From assembly GCF_008014745.1 (NCBI RefSeq), contig NZ_VPFD01000033.1:1-57531 (forward strand): a stretch of DNA of 57,531 nt. Direction: 5' to 3'. Under the pieces are notes generated by a model that saw nothing but the letters and a program-made list of their open reading frames with translations, was not told the origin of the DNA and ran no database searches. How positions within the stretch are numbered: position 1 is the first letter of the stretch; every line of letters begins with the position of its first letter. A program made the position numbers and the translations under genes. The stretch comes from Massilia arenae (GTDB lineage: Bacteria > Pseudomonadota > Gammaproteobacteria > Burkholderiales > Burkholderiaceae_D). This document shows, in pieces, positions 32,369 to 40,788 of this stretch.

Positions 32369-33609
32369 GAGGGATACTGAAGGGCCTGCCCGGCGTGCTG
32401 CTGGCGGCGCTGCTGCTGCCGGCCAGCGCCGGCACGCTCGTGATCGAAAGCTGGCGCGTGGACGACAAGGCCTTGTGGGAAAACGTCCTGCTACCGGCCT
32501 TCGCGCGCCACCATCCCGACGTCACGGTGAAATTTGCGCCGACTGCGCCGACCGGCTACGACGCCGCGCTGGGCGCGCGCCTGGCCAGGGGCACGGCGGG
32601 CGACCTGATCGCATGCCGGCCGTTCGACGTGTCGCTGGCACTGTACCAGGGCGGCCACCTCGAGCGCCTGGACGGCAAGCCGGGCCTGCAGAATTTCGAC
32701 CAATCGAGCCTGGTGGCCTGGCAGACCGACGACGGCAAGGACACCTTCTGCATGCCGGTGGCCTCCGTCATCCATGGCTTTTTCTATAACAAGGATATCT
32801 TCCGGCGCCACGACCTGCAGCCGCCGCGCACGGTGGACGACTTCTTCCGCGTGCTCGACGTCCTGAAAAAGGCGGGGGTGATGCCGCTGGCGCTGGGCAC
32901 GGCCGAGCAGTGGGAGTCGAGCCAGATCGTCTACACGAATATCGGCCCGAATTTCTGGCGCGGCGAGGAGGGGCGCAAGGCCCTGATCGCCGGGCGCGCG
33001 AAGCTCACCGACCAGCCCTTCGTCGACGCGCTCGATTTCACCGCGCGCCTGGGCCGCTACCTGCCGGCGGGAGCGGCAAAACAGACCTATGCGGCGAGCC
33101 AGGCCAGGTTCGCATCGGGTGGGGCGGCCATCTACCCGGCCGGCTCGTGGGACATCGCACACTTCAGCCGCACGCCCGGCCTGGCACTGGGCGTGTTCCC
33201 GCCACCGTTGCCCAGCGAGCGCGCCGCCTGCCACATCTCGGACCATATGGACCTGGGGCTGGGCGTGAACCGAAATTCGAAGAACAAGGAAGACGCCTAC
33301 AAATTCATGGCCTGGGTGGGGTCGCAGGAATTCGCCGACCTGTACACCAACCGGCTGACCGGCTTCTTCACCCTGTCGCACCATCTGATCGCGGTGCGCG
33401 ACCCGGTGGCCAAGCAGATGGCCGAATGGCGCAAGCGCTGCGCATCGACGATCCGCGTCAATGCGCAGGTGCTCAATCGCGGTCAGCCGAGCATGGAGGC
33501 CGAACTGTGGGCCGTGACTTCGCAGGTGTTGAACGGCAGTCTGGCGCCGGGCGATGGCGCTGTGAGGCTGCAGAACAGGGTCGTGCAAGGCCGACCAGTG
33601 CAAAAATGA
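32365..33609 (+). CDS. Orphan extracellular sugar-binding protein (family 1)
   Basis: This 414-residue periplasmic protein starts at GTG 32365, inside the porter stop (GTGA). The signal peptide GVLLAALLLPASAG ends near residue 24. The mature part is a MalE-type binding protein: LVIESWRVDDKALWENVLLPAF, VIHGFFYNKDIFRRHDLQPPRTVDDFF, FASGGAAIYPAGSWD and DLGLGVNRNSKNKEDAYKFMAW. No ABC permease or ATPase for sugars is in the window. It may deliver ligand to the MFS porter or serve sensing. Confidence 0.82.
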   Translation: MRGILKGLPGVLLAALLLPASAGTLVIESWRVDDKALWENVLLPAFARHHPDVTVKFAPTAPTGYDAALGARLARGTAGDLIACRPFDVSLALYQGGHLERLDGKPGLQNFDQSSLVAWQTDDGKDTFCMPVASVIHGFFYNKDIFRRHDLQPPRTVDDFFRVLDVLKKAGVMPLALGTAEQWESSQIVYTNIGPNFWRGEEGRKALIAGRAKLTDQPFVDALDFTARLGRYLPAGAAKQTYAASQARFASGGAAIYPAGSWDIAHFSRTPGLALGVFPPPLPSERAACHISDHMDLGLGVNRNSKNKEDAYKFMAWVGSQEFADLYTNRLTGFFTLSHHLIAVRDPVAKQMAEWRKRCASTIRVNAQVLNRGQPSMEAELWAVTSQVLNGSLAPGDGAVRLQNRVVQGRPVQK

Positions 33610-33647
33610 TATGGACGAGCGCGCATCTGCGCAATAAGGAGACACTC

Positions 33648-36209
33648 TTGGGCAAGACAAAGATGGTTGGCGGCGCCGTGGCGTCGACCCTGATGGTGGC
33701 CATGATGGCCTTCGCGCTGCCGGCAACGGCGCAGGAAGCACCGGCCGCGGCGACCTCCGCCGGCGCCGTGGCGAACGGTGCGAAGCTGCACCTGCAGTGG
33801 GAGTTGCAGCGTCCCGTGGCGAGTGCACAGCTGCCGAAAGGGACATCGCCGGCGCGCTTCACGCTGACCAACCGCGACACCCAGGCCTTGCCGGCCCAGG
33901 GATGGTCGCTGTACTTCAATGCGATCGATCGCATGCCCAAGGGCGTGCAGTCGAACGGCCTTTTGCTCGAGCAGATCGCCGGCGGCCTGTTCCGCCTGTA
34001 TCCCGGCCCCGGCTTCAAGGGCCTGGCGGCGGGACAGACGATCGCCTTCGACTACCAGCACTCGGATTCGGTCTACACCTCGTCGAAGGCGCCGTCCGGC
34101 CCCTACCTGGTGTACGACGCCGCGCCGGATACCGGTGTCGCGCTTGCCTACAGCGTGGTGCCGCTGGCGCAGCCGCCGCAAGCCGGCGTCAAGGACAGCC
34201 CGCATTCGCTGGTCACCCCGCAGGATACGTATCAACGTAATGCGCGCGCAGCGCTGCTGCCCGCGTCCGCCGTGCCTAAAGTCTTGCCGACGCCATTGCA
34301 GCTCGATGCCGGGAAGGGCGCGCTGGCGCTCAAGGGCAAGCCGAAGGTGGAAGCACCATCGAACCTGGCCAACGAGGCTGCGCTGGCGCGCTCCTTGTTC
34401 GCGGCTGACCTGCCTGCCAGCGGCGGTCCCGCGCTGCGCCTCTCCGTGGGCAGCGTGCCCGGCCAGACCTCGCCCGAAGCCTACCGCCTGACGATTGCGG
34501 TCAATGGCGGCATCGCCATTGTCGGCAACAGCGCGGCCGGCGTGGCCCACGGCCTGCAGTCGCTGCGCGACCTGATGCCGCTGCCGGGGACGAAGTCGCC
34601 GGCGCTGCCCGAACTGACCATCGTCGACGCCCCGCGCTTCGGCTACCGTGGCTTCATGCTGGACGTGTCGCGCAACTTCCATGGCAAGGACACCGTGTTC
34701 AAGTGGCTCGACCTGATGGCGCGCTTCAAGCTGAACAAATTCCACTTTCACCTGACCGACGACGAAGGCTGGCGCATCGAGATCGCCGGCCTGCCCGAGC
34801 TGACCGACATCGGCGCCGTGCGCGGCCATGTCGCCAAGCCCGGCGTGCGCCTGCAACCGGCCTATGGCTCAGGACCCGACCCGAAGAACCCGAGCGGCAG
34901 CGGTTACTTCACCCGCGACGAGTACAAGGACATCCTGCGCTATGCACAGGCGCGCCACATCGAGGTGATCCCCGAGATCGAGATGCCGGGCCATGCCCGC
35001 GCCGCCGTGCAGGCGATGGAATCGCGCTACCACCGCCTGAAGGCGGCCGGCGATCCGGACTACGCGAAGTACCTGCTGGGCGACCTCGAAGACCGCTCGG
35101 TGTACAACTCGCCGCAGCTGTTCGGCGACAACGTGATCAACCCGGGCCATGAGTCGAGCTATACCTTCATCGAGCACGTGGTGGACGAGGTGGTCAAGCT
35201 GCACCGCGAGGCCGGTGTGCCGCTGTCGACCATCCACATGGGCGGCGACGAGCTGGCCCACGGCGCCTGGGAAAAATCGCCCGTCAGCGCCGCCATGATG
35301 AAGAAGCACAATCTGGAAACCGTGGTCGACCTGTGGGATTATTTCTATGACCGTGTCGATGGCATCCTGCGCAAGCATGGCGTGTTCATGTCGGGCTGGG
35401 AGGAGCTGGCCGCGCGCCAGACGATGCTCGACGGCCGGCCCAAGCTGATCCCGAATCCGCGTTTCCCGGAACGCGGTTTCTCGGCCTATGTGTGGAATAA
35501 CACCACAGGCAACGAAGACCTGGCCTACCGCCTGGCCAATGCCGGCTACGACATCGTGCTGACGCCGGTGACGCGCATGTATATGGACATGGCCCATAAC
35601 GCCAATCCGGACGAACATGGCGTGAACTGGGGCGCCTACGTGGAACTGGACACCGTCCACGACTTCATCCCGCTCGACATCAACAAGAATGCGCCGGAGG
35701 CGGCGCGCATCGGCAAGGACCGCCTGACCGACTACGGCAAGCGCCGCGTGCGCGGCCTGCAGGCCAATCTGTTCGTCGAGACCGTGCTCGATCCAGGCCG
35801 CATCGACTACCTGGTGATGCCGCGCCTGGTGGCGGTGGCCGAGCGCGGATGGGCGGCGGATCCGGCCTGGGCCCGCGAGAACGATGCGGCGAAAGCGGAC
35901 CTGCTGCACCGTGCCGCCTGGACCGGCTTCGTCAACGCCCTCGGCCAGCGCGTGCTGCCGCGCCTCGACCTGGATGGCTCGAAGGTCGCCTACCGCATCG
36001 CGCCGCCGGGGATGATCGAGGAGGGCGGGCAGGTGAGGGTGAACCATGTCTTGCCCGGGATGGTGCTGCGCTACACGGCCGATGGCAGCATGCCCAATGC
36101 GAGCAGCCCGGTCGTGAACGGCCCTATCGCGGCGCATGGCACGATCCGCGCCGCCGCCTTCGACCGCAACGGCAGGATGGGCCACGTCGCCAGTATCGAA
36201 CGGCGCTAA
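33648..36209 (+). CDS. Beta-N-acetylhexosaminidase, GH20
   Basis: The 853-residue exported glycosidase removes terminal GlcNAc or GalNAc. Signal peptide to about ATAQ (residue 29), then a CHB_HEX carbohydrate-binding domain (about 45-190; LHLQWELQRP, FTLTNRD), a GH20b domain (about 220-335), the catalytic barrel (about 340-730) and a C-terminal CHB_HEX_C domain. Catalytic Asp534-Glu535 lie in IHMGGDELAHGAW. FRGFMLDVSRNFH-like and HFHLTDDEGWRIEI motifs are clear. TTG 33648 is chosen because AAGGAG lies six bases upstream; ATG 33663 is the alternative. It sits between two sugar-binding protein genes. Confidence 0.92.
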   Translation: MGKTKMVGGAVASTLMVAMMAFALPATAQEAPAAATSAGAVANGAKLHLQWELQRPVASAQLPKGTSPARFTLTNRDTQALPAQGWSLYFNAIDRMPKGVQSNGLLLEQIAGGLFRLYPGPGFKGLAAGQTIAFDYQHSDSVYTSSKAPSGPYLVYDAAPDTGVALAYSVVPLAQPPQAGVKDSPHSLVTPQDTYQRNARAALLPASAVPKVLPTPLQLDAGKGALALKGKPKVEAPSNLANEAALARSLFAADLPASGGPALRLSVGSVPGQTSPEAYRLTIAVNGGIAIVGNSAAGVAHGLQSLRDLMPLPGTKSPALPELTIVDAPRFGYRGFMLDVSRNFHGKDTVFKWLDLMARFKLNKFHFHLTDDEGWRIEIAGLPELTDIGAVRGHVAKPGVRLQPAYGSGPDPKNPSGSGYFTRDEYKDILRYAQARHIEVIPEIEMPGHARAAVQAMESRYHRLKAAGDPDYAKYLLGDLEDRSVYNSPQLFGDNVINPGHESSYTFIEHVVDEVVKLHREAGVPLSTIHMGGDELAHGAWEKSPVSAAMMKKHNLETVVDLWDYFYDRVDGILRKHGVFMSGWEELAARQTMLDGRPKLIPNPRFPERGFSAYVWNNTTGNEDLAYRLANAGYDIVLTPVTRMYMDMAHNANPDEHGVNWGAYVELDTVHDFIPLDINKNAPEAARIGKDRLTDYGKRRVRGLQANLFVETVLDPGRIDYLVMPRLVAVAERGWAADPAWARENDAAKADLLHRAAWTGFVNALGQRVLPRLDLDGSKVAYRIAPPGMIEEGGQVRVNHVLPGMVLRYTADGSMPNASSPVVNGPIAAHGTIRAAAFDRNGRMGHVASIERR

Positions 36210-36218
36210 GGGCCTTGT

Positions 36219-36224
36219 TATAAT
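36219..36224 (+). promoter_or_regulatory. -10 box TATAAT before the sensor operon
   Basis: A perfect TATAAT lies just after the GH20 stop and 27 bases before ATG 36251. The -35 region (TCGAAC at 17 bases) is weak. It would give the binding protein and two-component genes their own, perhaps activator-helped, transcription. Confidence 0.45.
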
Positions 36225-36250
36225 CGGTGCTTTCAGCGGGATCGTGGGTG

Positions 36251-37573
36251 ATGGCGTCGATGAAGAAAGTGGCCTGGCCTGGTGTCATGAGATGGGCGTT
36301 GGCCCTGGCCTGCACCTGCGCCGCCGCACCATCTGTCGCCACGCCGGGCCCTGGCCTGCAAGTGCTGCACTGGTGGACCTCGACCAGCGAACGCAAGGCC
36401 GCCGACATGCTGGCGACCCGGCTCGCCGACGAGGGCATCGCCTGGCAGGACGCCGCCATTCCCGGCGGCGCCGGCCTTGGCGCCGGCAAGGTCCTCAAGG
36501 GCAGGGTGCTGGCCGGCGATGCGCCTGAAGTGACCCAGTTGATCGGCCCGTCGATCGCCGAATGGGCCGACCTGGGCCTGTTGCTCGAACTCGACAAGGT
36601 CGCCGATTCTGGCGATTGGGCCGGCTTCCTGTTCCCGACCATCCAGCAGCTCGTCGTCCACCGCCGCCACGTGGTGGCCGCGCCCCTCGGCATTCATCGC
36701 GTCAATACGTTGTACTACAACCGCCCGCTGTTCGCCCGTCTCGGCTTGACGCCGCCCGTCACCTGGCGCCAGTTCGAGGAGGTGGCGCGTCGCCTGCGCG
36801 CGGCTGGCGTGGCGCCGCTGGCCCAGAGCAGCGAGGCCTGGCAGGTGGCGGCCCTGTTCGAGAACCTGGTGCTGGCCGAAAGCGGGCCTGCCTTCTACCG
36901 CGAATTGTTCGTACAGCGCAGCCCGGCCGCGGCGGCGGACCGCCGCACCCACGAGGCCTTGCTGCGCCTGCGCACCATCAAGGGCTGGCTGCAGGACGAG
37001 ATCGACGAGCGTCCCTGGCCCGAGGTGGTGCGCCGCTTCGCGCGCGGCCAGGCCGGCATGATGATCATGGGCGACTGGGCCAAGGCCGAGCTCAGCGAGT
37101 TCAAGGCGCTGCCGGACCGCGACTTCGGCTGCGCCGCCGCGCCCGACACCGCCGGCTACCACCTGTACAGCGTCGACACGCTGGCCATGTTCGCGGGCGA
37201 CTATCGCCAGATGGCGGCCCAGGAAAAGATGGCGCGGCTGATGGTGGCCCCAAGCGTGCAGGCCAGCTTCAATGCGCTCAAGGGCGGGGTGCCGGTGCGG
37301 CGCGACGCCGACCCGAACACGATGGACAGCTGCGCGCGCCAGTCGTGGACCGTGTTCGCGCGTGGCGCCGCGGTGCAGGCCCCCAGCCTGGTGCACCGCA
37401 TGGCGCTCGACGAAGCGAGCCGCGACGCCATCATCGCCGAGGTGCACCGCTTCTTCCTGGACGACCGCGTGCCGCCGTCCCAGGCCCAGCGCCGCCTCGG
37501 CGCGCTGTTCCGGCTATTCAATCTCAAACCTCTTGGAGTGGCAGGTGCGCAAGATACTGATCGTGGACGATGA
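36251..37573 (+). CDS. GtsA-like sugar-binding protein coupled to a two-component system
   Basis: This 440-residue periplasmic protein has a signal peptide ending near SVATPG (about residue 36). LQVLHWWTSTSERKAADMLATRL, GIHRVNTLYYNRPLFARLGLTPPVTW and FARGQAGMMIMGDWAKAELSEF match the glucose-binding protein GtsA of Pseudomonas. In Pseudomonas gtsA is followed by permease genes; here the next gene is a response regulator that starts 29 bases inside this one. No permease is present. It is therefore a candidate ligand sensor for the kinase. ATG 36260 is an alternative start. Confidence 0.82.
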   Translation: MASMKKVAWPGVMRWALALACTCAAAPSVATPGPGLQVLHWWTSTSERKAADMLATRLADEGIAWQDAAIPGGAGLGAGKVLKGRVLAGDAPEVTQLIGPSIAEWADLGLLLELDKVADSGDWAGFLFPTIQQLVVHRRHVVAAPLGIHRVNTLYYNRPLFARLGLTPPVTWRQFEEVARRLRAAGVAPLAQSSEAWQVAALFENLVLAESGPAFYRELFVQRSPAAAADRRTHEALLRLRTIKGWLQDEIDERPWPEVVRRFARGQAGMMIMGDWAKAELSEFKALPDRDFGCAAAPDTAGYHLYSVDTLAMFAGDYRQMAAQEKMARLMVAPSVQASFNALKGGVPVRRDADPNTMDSCARQSWTVFARGAAVQAPSLVHRMALDEASRDAIIAEVHRFFLDDRVPPSQAQRRLGALFRLFNLKPLGVAGAQDTDRGR

Positions 37574-38252
37574 CCAGAAGACCCGGGAACTGCTCAAGAC
37601 CTACCTGGAAAAGAACCAGTACGAGGTGATCCTGTCGCATGATGGCGAGAGCTTCCTGGCCGCACTGCACGCCCAGGCCGACGGCCTGTGCCTGGTGATC
37701 CTGGACGTGATGCTGCCCGATACCGACGGCTTCATGCTGTGCCGCCAGGTGCGCCAGCGCTCCAATGTGCCGATCATCATGCTCACCGCCAGCTCGGACG
37801 AGACCGACCGCATCGTAGGCCTGGAGCTGGGCGCCGACGACTATATCGCCAAGCCCTACAGCCCGCGCGAGCTGCTGGCCCGCATCAAGGCGATCCTGCG
37901 CCGTTCGGCGGTAGAGGCGCCTGCTGCGCGCTACTACCGCTTCGTCGGTTTCACGCTCGACCTCACCGAGCGCAAGGTGCTCGATTCCGACGGCGCCCAG
38001 GTGGCGCTGACCGGGCTCGATTTCCAGCTGCTGAAGTATTTCGTCGAGCATCCCGGCATCGTCCTGGATCGCGGCCTGCTGTGTGAGGAGACGCGTGGGC
38101 GCGACGTCGGCCCGACCGACCGCTCGCTCGACGTCCAGGTCAGCCGCCTGCGGCTGCGCCTGAACGACGACGGCAAGCAGCCGGCGCTGATCAAGACCGT
38201 GCGCGGCGCCGGCTATGTGTTCTCGGCCGACGTCAGCGTGTCCAGTGTCTGA
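37545..38252 (+). CDS. OmpR-family response regulator, GltR-like
   Basis: The 235-residue regulator starts at GTG 37545, with GGAG six bases upstream and inside the end of the binding-protein gene. The receiver domain has Asp8-10, phosphoacceptor Asp54 (VILDVMLPD), the Thr of MLTASSDET and Lys of AKPYSPRELLARI. The winged-helix DNA-binding domain (about 135-230) ends LRLNDDGKQPALIKTVRGAGYVFSAD. DETDRIVGLELGADDY and neighbours resemble GltR, regulator of glucose uptake in Pseudomonas. TGTAA-N5-TGTAA repeats at 26082, 27373 and 27455 are candidate targets. Confidence 0.9.
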   Translation: MRKILIVDDDQKTRELLKTYLEKNQYEVILSHDGESFLAALHAQADGLCLVILDVMLPDTDGFMLCRQVRQRSNVPIIMLTASSDETDRIVGLELGADDYIAKPYSPRELLARIKAILRRSAVEAPAARYYRFVGFTLDLTERKVLDSDGAQVALTGLDFQLLKYFVEHPGIVLDRGLLCEETRGRDVGPTDRSLDVQVSRLRLRLNDDGKQPALIKTVRGAGYVFSADVSVSSV

Positions 38253-39726
38253 CGGGCTTCTGCGGCGCCTGGTGCCGGCCTCGCTGCTGGGCCGCCTGAT
38301 GCTGGTGATGGCGGCGGGCCTGCTCGTCACGCAGATCGCGGCCAGCGCGATCTGGGCCAGCCAGCTGCGCTACAAGTCGCAGGTCGAGACGCAGTCGGCT
38401 GCCAAATATGTGGCGCACAGCGCGGCCGGCGCGATCCGCTTCTTTCGCAGCCTGCCGCCGGCCTACCGCGCGCTGATCATCCAGCAGTTGCGCGAGATGG
38501 GCGGCACGCGCTTCTTCGTCAACCTGAACCATGCCTATGTGCCGGTCGAGCAGATCGCGCCGCATCCGCTGGCCGACAAGGCGATCGCCACGGTGGCTGC
38601 GACCCTCAAGAGCGACCTGCCGAATTCGCCGGGCTTCCGGCTGGCCTTCGCCTGGCCCGACCGGCTGGTGGTGGCCGAGCACGACGTGCGCCTGGAAGAC
38701 CTGCCGAATGCCTGGGTCCAGCACGTGCTGCTGCTGCAGCCCGATCCGGCGCCGATCCTGGTGATCCAGACCGAGATCGAACCGGGAAACTGGCTGTACA
38801 TGGCGGCGCTGATGCCCAACCCTTACTTCCTGAGCGGCAGCGACCCGTTCAGCTGGGACCGGTTGATGCCGCAGGCGCTGTCGCTGGCCGTGGTGCTGCT
38901 GCTTTGCTTGCTGGTGGTGCGCTCGATCACGCGGCCGCTGGCGGCGCTGTCCGATGCCGCCGCCGCCGTCGGCCAGGGCCACGACGACGCCACACCGCCT
39001 TTGCCCGAAACCGGCAGCCGAGAATTCGTCAACACGGCGCGCGCATTCGGGGCCATGCGCGAGCGCATCGCCCGTTACATCGAGGACCGCGAACGCCTGT
39101 TTATCTCGATCTCGCACGACTTGCGCACGCCGATCACGCGCCTGAAGCTGCGCGCCGAACTGCTCGACGACGATGCCTTGCGCAATGATTTCGAGGAAGA
39201 CCTGGATGAACTGGACATGATGGTCAAGGGCGCGCTGCAGTGCGTGAAGGACAGCGACATCCACGAGAATCCGGCCGATATTCGCCTCGACGCGCTGCTG
39301 GGGCGGATGGTCAAGAGCGCCCAGCTGGCCGGCCACGAGGTGGGTTACCAGGCGTCCGGCATCACGGTGCGCGGCAAGCCGCTGGCGCTCAAGCGCGCGT
39401 TGGGCAACCTGCTCGACAATGCGCTGTTCTATGGCGCCCGGGCCGTCATCGCGGTGCGTGAGGAGCCGGGCAGCGTGGTGGTCGAGGTGCGTGACCACGG
39501 GCCGGGCGTGCCGGAGGACGCGCTGGCCAGCCTGTTCGATCCCTATGTGCGGCTGGCCCATGGGCGCGACAGCAACGATGGCGGCATGGGGCTGGGACTG
39601 GGCATCGCGCGCGGCATCGTCGAGGCGCACGGCGGCCGACTGGACTTGCGCAACCATCCCGAAGGCGGCCTGGTGGCGCAGGTAAGGCTGCCGGCGCGCA
39701 GGCCGGTCGGCATTTGCGCCGAATGA
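38245..39726 (+). CDS. Sensor histidine kinase, GtrS-like
   Basis: The 493-residue inner-membrane kinase has membrane helices near residues 12-35 and 210-228 with a 170-residue periplasmic domain between. A HAMP domain (about 230-280) follows, then HisKA with phosphoacceptor His291 in SISHDLRTPITRLK, and the ATPase domain with N-box NLLDNALFYGA, DHGPGVP and GGMGLGLGIARGIVEAHGG. GTG 38245 overlaps the regulator stop by eight bases. Pairing with a GtsA-like protein and GltR-like regulator suggests it reads periplasmic sugar or sugar acid, perhaps through the binding protein. Confidence 0.88.
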   Translation: MSDGLLRRLVPASLLGRLMLVMAAGLLVTQIAASAIWASQLRYKSQVETQSAAKYVAHSAAGAIRFFRSLPPAYRALIIQQLREMGGTRFFVNLNHAYVPVEQIAPHPLADKAIATVAATLKSDLPNSPGFRLAFAWPDRLVVAEHDVRLEDLPNAWVQHVLLLQPDPAPILVIQTEIEPGNWLYMAALMPNPYFLSGSDPFSWDRLMPQALSLAVVLLLCLLVVRSITRPLAALSDAAAAVGQGHDDATPPLPETGSREFVNTARAFGAMRERIARYIEDRERLFISISHDLRTPITRLKLRAELLDDDALRNDFEEDLDELDMMVKGALQCVKDSDIHENPADIRLDALLGRMVKSAQLAGHEVGYQASGITVRGKPLALKRALGNLLDNALFYGARAVIAVREEPGSVVVEVRDHGPGVPEDALASLFDPYVRLAHGRDSNDGGMGLGLGIARGIVEAHGGRLDLRNHPEGGLVAQVRLPARRPVGICAE

Positions 39727-39754
39727 CAAGGCCGGCTTCGGCGCATGGGCGCCG

Positions 39755-40786
39755 TCAGCCCGGCAGCACGGCGTAGTCGAGGCCCGGGTCGGCGCCCAGG
39801 CGGTAGTAAAAGCGCACCTTCTGGCCGGCGGCGAACAGCGGCTTGCCCGGCAGGTAGCGCGGTGTGTTCAGGCTGCAGTCGCCCCCGGTCAGGCCGATGC
39901 CGTCGAAGACCGTGATGTCCGTGAACAGGCGCAGCGTGGTGAGCGGCGCGACGTCGGCCGGAATGGTGAACGTGGCCGCCGGCAGCGCGTCGTCCGCTTC
40001 GGCGTCCCAGGCCGTCGCGGTGGCCGCGTCCAGAGCGAACACCTGACCCAGGCGGACGCTGTCGCGCCAGACGGTGCTCGCGTCCGGGCGTTCGCTCAGC
40101 GCGCAGTCGACCCGCACCGAGGCCGGCACCATCAATGCGCCCGGGGCCTGGGCGAGCAGGTTGCGGGCGATCGACACCTGTGGTTCGCGCTTCAGAGCCG
40201 CGCTCATGGTTTCGCTGACGATCACGTCCGGCAGGGCGGCCGGGTCGAGCCGGATCGTGGCGGCGTCGGCCTGGATCCAGGACGTCACGCCCGCATCCAG
40301 GCCGAGGTCCGCCACCAGCCTGCGCGCCGGCGCCAGCGCGTCGGCATGGATGTCGAGCATGGTGAAGGTCGCCCGCTCCGTCGACCACAGCGCCAGCAGC
40401 GGCAGCAGCAGGAAGGCGAACGGTCCGCAGCCGGCGTACAGCACCCGCACCGGACGTCCCTCGCAGCGCCTTGCCGCCTGTTCCATGGCCCGCGACGCGC
40501 CCTGGATGAAGGCGGCGCTGCGCAATACTTCGTGCGCACACAGGGCGGCCGTGAGCGGCGACACCGCCAGCCCGGACGGCAGCCAGCTCTCGCCGTCGCA
40601 GATATTGCGTTGCACCGATCTCTGCATGGTGGACAGGCGTTCGGCGAGCTGGCGCAGGTCCTGGACCGGCCCGATGGCCGCGTGCAGGTCGGAACCGGTG
40701 GCCAGGATGGCGCGGGCAATCGCGCGCAGGCGCGCGAGTTCACTCGTGCCGGCCTCGGCTCGCTCGGTCTTCGTCGTGTCGTTCAT
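39755..40786 (-). CDS. SAM-dependent methyltransferase (PRMT-like fold)
   Basis: The 343-residue soluble protein has motif I VLYAGCGPFAFLLLPLLAL, the acidic residue of FTMLDIHADALAPAR and a VIVSETMSAALKREPQVSIARNL stretch. These are placed like the Ser-Glu loop and VPAS strand of the protein-arginine-methyltransferase group. The C-terminal third is beta-rich. The substrate is unknown. It begins two bases after the dioxygenase-like gene stops, so the pair is one operon; its product may be modified by both enzymes. ATG 40786 is chosen by this spacing. Confidence 0.72.
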   Translation of the reverse strand: MNDTTKTERAEAGTSELARLRAIARAILATGSDLHAAIGPVQDLRQLAERLSTMQRSVQRNICDGESWLPSGLAVSPLTAALCAHEVLRSAAFIQGASRAMEQAARRCEGRPVRVLYAGCGPFAFLLLPLLALWSTERATFTMLDIHADALAPARRLVADLGLDAGVTSWIQADAATIRLDPAALPDVIVSETMSAALKREPQVSIARNLLAQAPGALMVPASVRVDCALSERPDASTVWRDSVRLGQVFALDAATATAWDAEADDALPAATFTIPADVAPLTTLRLFTDITVFDGIGLTGGDCSLNTPRYLPGKPLFAAGQKVRFYYRLGADPGLDYAVLPG

Positions 40787-40788
40787 GG

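Noticed and set aside
32910..33647. N-terminal extension of the GH20 frame
   Set aside because: It overlaps the binding-protein gene in another frame and has no domain. The signal peptide and ribosome site place the start at 33648.
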